NCBI GenBank assembly: GCA_012729315.1
Contig: JAAYDI010000163.1
Location: 1-64,000, forward strand
From: Planctomycetaceae bacterium
Lineage (GTDB): Bacteria > Planctomycetota > Planctomycetia > Pirellulales > Pirellulaceae
DNA length: 64,000 nucleotides
Direction: 5' to 3'
The translations under genes and the position numbers were made by a program. The notes beneath the pieces were generated by a model. It did not search any database and had not been told where the DNA came from. It saw only the letters and a list, made by a program, of their open reading frames with translations. Positions 61,027-64,000 of the stretch are shown here, piece after piece; the first letter of the stretch is position 1; each line of letters begins with the position of its first letter.

Positions 61027-62010
61027 ATGAGTGAAGCAACACTATCGCTTGCCGAGCCCCAGTTGGCGCTCTCGTTGTTTGGGGTTCGCGACCAGCATTT
61101 GCGTGCGATCCGTGACAGTCTGGGCGTATCGATCACGCATCGGAACGGGCAGATTCGTGTAGTGGGCGACGATCGGGCGGTCGCCAAGGCGACGCAGGCG
61201 CTTGAAGAACTCACGCAGCTGGTCGAGCGGCGTGGTTCGGTGGGCCCCGACGATGTGCGGCGCGTCCTGGGGGTGGTGATGGGTGTCACCGGTGCCCTGG
61301 CTGCCGAGCCGGCGATCGACGTGCCGGATGCGACGCGGCAGATTCGTCCGCGGACGGCCGGTCAGGGTCGGTATGTGTCGGCGATCCGCAAGCACGAGTT
61401 GGTGTTTGCCGTGGGGCCGGCCGGGACGGGCAAGACGTATTTGGCGGTGGCGATGGCGGTGGAGTGTCTGAAGCGGCGCGAGATCCGGCGGATCGTGTTG
61501 GTGCGGCCGGCCGTGGAGGCGGGGGAGAGTCTGGGCTTTTTGCCGGGTGACCTGCAGGCGAAGATCAACCCGTATCTCCGTCCGCTCCTGGATGCGTTGC
61601 ACGAGATGATGGATTACGAGCTGATCAAGAGCTACATGGAGCGCGACGTGATTGAAGTGGTCCCGCTGGCCTACATGCGGGGGCGGACGCTCAACGAGGC
61701 CTTTGTCATTCTGGACGAGGCGCAGAACACGACCGTATCGCAGATGAGGATGTTTCTGACGCGGATGGGTGAGGGGTCGAAGATGGTGGTGTCGGGCGAC
61801 GTCACGCAAGTGGATCTGCCACCCAGCACGCGCAGTGGTCTGGTGGACGCGGTCCACCGCCTGCAGACGCTTCGGGGCGTGAGCATCGTGGAGTTGGACG
61901 AGTCGGACATTGTCCGGCATCGGCTGGTCCAGGACATTGTGCAGGCTTACGAAGAACAGCCACGCCGGCGGCAGCACGCACCGCACGGCGAAGGCCGGTC
62001 GGGACGGTAA
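61027..62010 (+). CDS. phoH: PhoH-like ATPase (YbeZ type)
   Basis: A 327-residue P-loop ATPase. The N-terminal KH-like segment (LSLFGVRDQHLRAIRDSLGVSITHRNGQIRVVGDDRAVAKATQAL) precedes Walker A GPAGTGKTYLAVAMA, FLPGDLQAKINPYLRPL and Walker B AFVILDEAQNTT with VSGDVTQVDLP. PhoH/YbeZ is associated with YbeY in rRNA maturation. ATG 61027 is chosen from the family N-terminus (MSEATLSL); ATG 60994 and GTG 60997 are in frame, directly after AGGAGG. It is followed 8 bp later by the 7TM-HD gene. Confidence 0.93.
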   Translation: MSEATLSLAEPQLALSLFGVRDQHLRAIRDSLGVSITHRNGQIRVVGDDRAVAKATQALEELTQLVERRGSVGPDDVRRVLGVVMGVTGALAAEPAIDVPDATRQIRPRTAGQGRYVSAIRKHELVFAVGPAGTGKTYLAVAMAVECLKRREIRRIVLVRPAVEAGESLGFLPGDLQAKINPYLRPLLDALHEMMDYELIKSYMERDVIEVVPLAYMRGRTLNEAFVILDEAQNTTVSQMRMFLTRMGEGSKMVVSGDVTQVDLPPSTRSGLVDAVHRLQTLRGVSIVELDESDIVRHRLVQDIVQAYEEQPRRRQHAPHGEGRSGR

Positions 62011-62017
62011 CACACCC

Positions 62018-64000
62018 ATGTCCAACCATCAGAAGATCACGCGTTCCGATCACGTCGCATCGCTGACGCTGCCCCCCGGCCGCGTGGCGGAGGTGCTCGG
62101 GCACCTGCAGCGGGCCGATGTGCTGCTGCGGATCGGGATCTGTCTGTTTGCCGCGGTCTGCATGTGGCTCATTACGGGTGGCTGGTCGCCACCGTTCAGT
62201 TACCGTCTCGGTCATCTGCCGGCCCGTGACATCTGTGCCCGGGTGGAGTTCAGCGTCCCGGACGCGGACGGCACGGCGAACCTTCGGGAGCAGAAACGGA
62301 GCGAGGTGGCCTGTACCTACGTGCATGACGTGCGGCCGCTGCAGGAGTTGCGGTCGGCGCTGGTCAATCGCATGTTGGAGGTGCGCCGCGCGGAATCACT
62401 CGAGAAGCTGGATCAGCAGGTCTGGCAGGAGTTCCTGCCGCCGGTCGACGCCACGCGGCCTGCGGAGTCGTCGACCGTGCAGAGCGCGGTGGCCTTCACT
62501 GGCTTGCGCGCAGCGTTGGCCGGAGATGCCGGCCCGGTGGCCTTGACGCTGGCCCTGGAACGCGCGTTCCAGGAATTCGAGAAGAACGGCCTGCTGGAGG
62601 GGCTGGAGCATTCGCCCGAGGACGGAAGTCAGATCACCATCCTGGTTTACCCGCTCGGCCGGCCCTCCCTGCCGCAGGCAGTGGACGTCTCGCGGATCCA
62701 GATCGCGGAGGTAATGAAGGACTTCCGCACGCGGCTGGCGGACGCGTTTCGTGAGGCGCAGCTGCCGGATGACCAGGTCAACATCCTGACGGATCTGACC
62801 ACCAACTGGCTGAAGAACCGGAAGCTGCCCACCACGCTCAGACTGGATCCGGTCGCCACGCAGCAGACCTATGCCCAGTTGGAGGATCTGCAGGTCGAGA
62901 AGGTCTATGCCCCGGGAAGCGTGCTGGTCAAGGGGGGCCAGCGGGTGAGCCCCGACCGGCTGGAGATGCTGCGCCGCGAGCATGCGGCGGTGGTCGCTCA
63001 CCGGAGTGCGGGGGCTCTGTTCGCGCACAGCGCAGCCACCTTCGGCATGTATACGGCGCTGTTCCTGTTCTGCGGCATCTACGTGCTGCGGCATCAGCCC
63101 ACGATCATCGCCGACCTGGGACAGTTGGTCCGGCTGTTGGCCTTGTTGATCCTGACGGTGACTCTCGGGCGGCTGTGTGCCGGCGAGCTGTGGCAGGCGG
63201 AGATCGTGCCGGTGCTGCTGTTCGGCATGACGGTCGCCATCGCTTTCTGGCGGGAACTGGCGCTGGTGCTCACCGCGGCCATGACGCTGATCCTCTGCCT
63301 GACGCTGGGGATGGGGCTGGCGGAGTTCGTGTTGATGGCCACCACCGCGTCGGCAGCCGTGGTGTGGATCAACCCCGTGCGTAGCCGGACGAAACTGATC
63401 TATGTGGGCCTGGGCGCCGGCCTGGTCGCGGTCCTCACCGCGGTCGGTGTCGGAGTGCTGGTGGGTGAGCCGGTCGGGGCCTGGAGCGGCAGCGACGTGC
63501 TGATCATGGGGCGGTGGAGCGCGGCCAGTTCGCCGTTCGTGTTCAGTCTGCTGGCCAGTGCAGTGTGGCACGGATTCGGTACCGTCCTGGCGGCCGTGGT
63601 GATGACCGGACTGCTCCCCTTCATCGAGCGGCTCTTCGGCGTGCAGACCGATATCCGCCTGCTCGAACTGGGCGACGCGGCCCACCCGCTCCTGCAGGAG
63701 CTGGCCCGCCGCGCGCCGGGCACCTACAACCACTCCATCAACGTCGCGTCGCTGGCCGAGGCGGCCGCGGAATCCATCGGCGCCAACGGGCTGCTCGTAC
63801 GCGTCGGTTCATACTTCCATGACATCGGCAAGGTCTTCAAGCCCGGTTACTTCGTCGAGAACCAGGGGCGGGACGGCAATCGGCACGAATCGCTCGTGCC
63901 GACCATGAGCACGCTGGTCATCATCGCCCATGTCAAGGACGGTGCCGACCTGGCCGAACACAGCCGGCTGCCCAAACCGATCGTCGATTTCATCGAACAG
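62018..64000 (+). CDS. 7TM-HD phosphohydrolase (PgpH/YqfF-like), 3' end outside window
   Basis: The frame runs 661 codons to the last base without a stop. One N-terminal helix (IGICLFAAVCMWLITGG) is followed by a large extracytoplasmic region to about 335 (AAVVAHRSAGALFAH), then seven membrane helices, and a cytoplasmic HD domain with RAPGTYNHSINVASLAEAAA and SYFHDIGKVFKPGYFVENQ. In Firmicutes the relative PgpH degrades cyclic-di-AMP; whether that holds here is unknown. It lies directly after phoH, as in the common phoH-pgpH-ybeY order, so ybeY may lie past the window. Confidence 0.92.
   Translation, partial: MSNHQKITRSDHVASLTLPPGRVAEVLGHLQRADVLLRIGICLFAAVCMWLITGGWSPPFSYRLGHLPARDICARVEFSVPDADGTANLREQKRSEVACTYVHDVRPLQELRSALVNRMLEVRRAESLEKLDQQVWQEFLPPVDATRPAESSTVQSAVAFTGLRAALAGDAGPVALTLALERAFQEFEKNGLLEGLEHSPEDGSQITILVYPLGRPSLPQAVDVSRIQIAEVMKDFRTRLADAFREAQLPDDQVNILTDLTTNWLKNRKLPTTLRLDPVATQQTYAQLEDLQVEKVYAPGSVLVKGGQRVSPDRLEMLRREHAAVVAHRSAGALFAHSAATFGMYTALFLFCGIYVLRHQPTIIADLGQLVRLLALLILTVTLGRLCAGELWQAEIVPVLLFGMTVAIAFWRELALVLTAAMTLILCLTLGMGLAEFVLMATTASAAVVWINPVRSRTKLIYVGLGAGLVAVLTAVGVGVLVGEPVGAWSGSDVLIMGRWSAASSPFVFSLLASAVWHGFGTVLAAVVMTGLLPFIERLFGVQTDIRLLELGDAAHPLLQELARRAPGTYNHSINVASLAEAAAESIGANGLLVRVGSYFHDIGKVFKPGYFVENQGRDGNRHESLVPTMSTLVIIAHVKDGADLAEHSRLPKPIVDFIEQ

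Overview
The window is high-GC bacterial chromosome and most resembles Planctomycetota, probably Pirellulales or a relative. The evidence is a BBP7-type outer-membrane barrel, a DUF1501 protein with a Tat-like leader, a PmoA/DUF6807 protein, several large secreted proteins and lipoproteins with no known function, a membrane-anchored Ser/Thr kinase with an outside sensor, and the intergenic GTAGCC-GGGGCAACG inverted repeat. I saw no rRNA, transposase, integrase, phage genes or Cas genes. Nearly all genes are housekeeping or ordinary planctomycete accessory genes.

Layout. 1-1113: end of a coiled-coil protein and a small Cys-rich protein. 1119-1940: a regular repeat array, the strongest unexplained signal here. 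Thirteen GC-rich repeats recur about every 66 bp and separate twelve AT-richer spacers. The spacers differ in sequence, yet each carries its own inverted repeat at its centre. 1941-3024: no genes; it holds a G-tract motif, a tRNA-like remnant and a planctomycete repeat. 3025-6692: trpF, ahcY and a DUF1015 gene. 6700-8679: five perfect parS sites spaced exactly 37 bp apart, then parA and parB, so the region is probably origin-proximal. 8787-8861: tRNA-Pro(TGG). 9272-19227: secreted proteins, der, a family 4-type uracil-DNA glycosylase, BBP7 and a sodium:solute symporter.

19522-24418 (minus): lysS, lolC-like, lolD-like and ilvE form a tight operon. 24824-37713: secreted proteins, the kinase, a LarA-like protein without the usual nickel-site residues, a thioredoxin-like/beta-propeller lipoprotein, a short DUF1501 protein and a glycosyltransferase 9. 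37883-44181: two RNA methyltransferase-type genes, MaoC, folD, a FAH-family gene with a duplicated start region, and a TPR protein. 44243-51797: uvrC, two back-to-back phosphohexomutases, serS and an M20 dipeptidase. 52000-57625: clpS, mtaB, a secreted protein, rdgB, a membrane protein, an ArsR regulator and a SpoU methylase. 57794-64000: purA, uppS and cdsA, then phoH and a 7TM-HD (PgpH-like) gene cut by the window end.

The genes point to chromosome partition, translation (lysS, serS, tRNA modification), envelope building (uppS, cdsA, Lol export, heptosyltransferase-like enzyme), repair (uvrC, UDG) and nucleotide metabolism (purA, rdgB). No function can be assigned to the repeat array from sequence alone. 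All family names are from recognition of motifs by eye; no database search was run.
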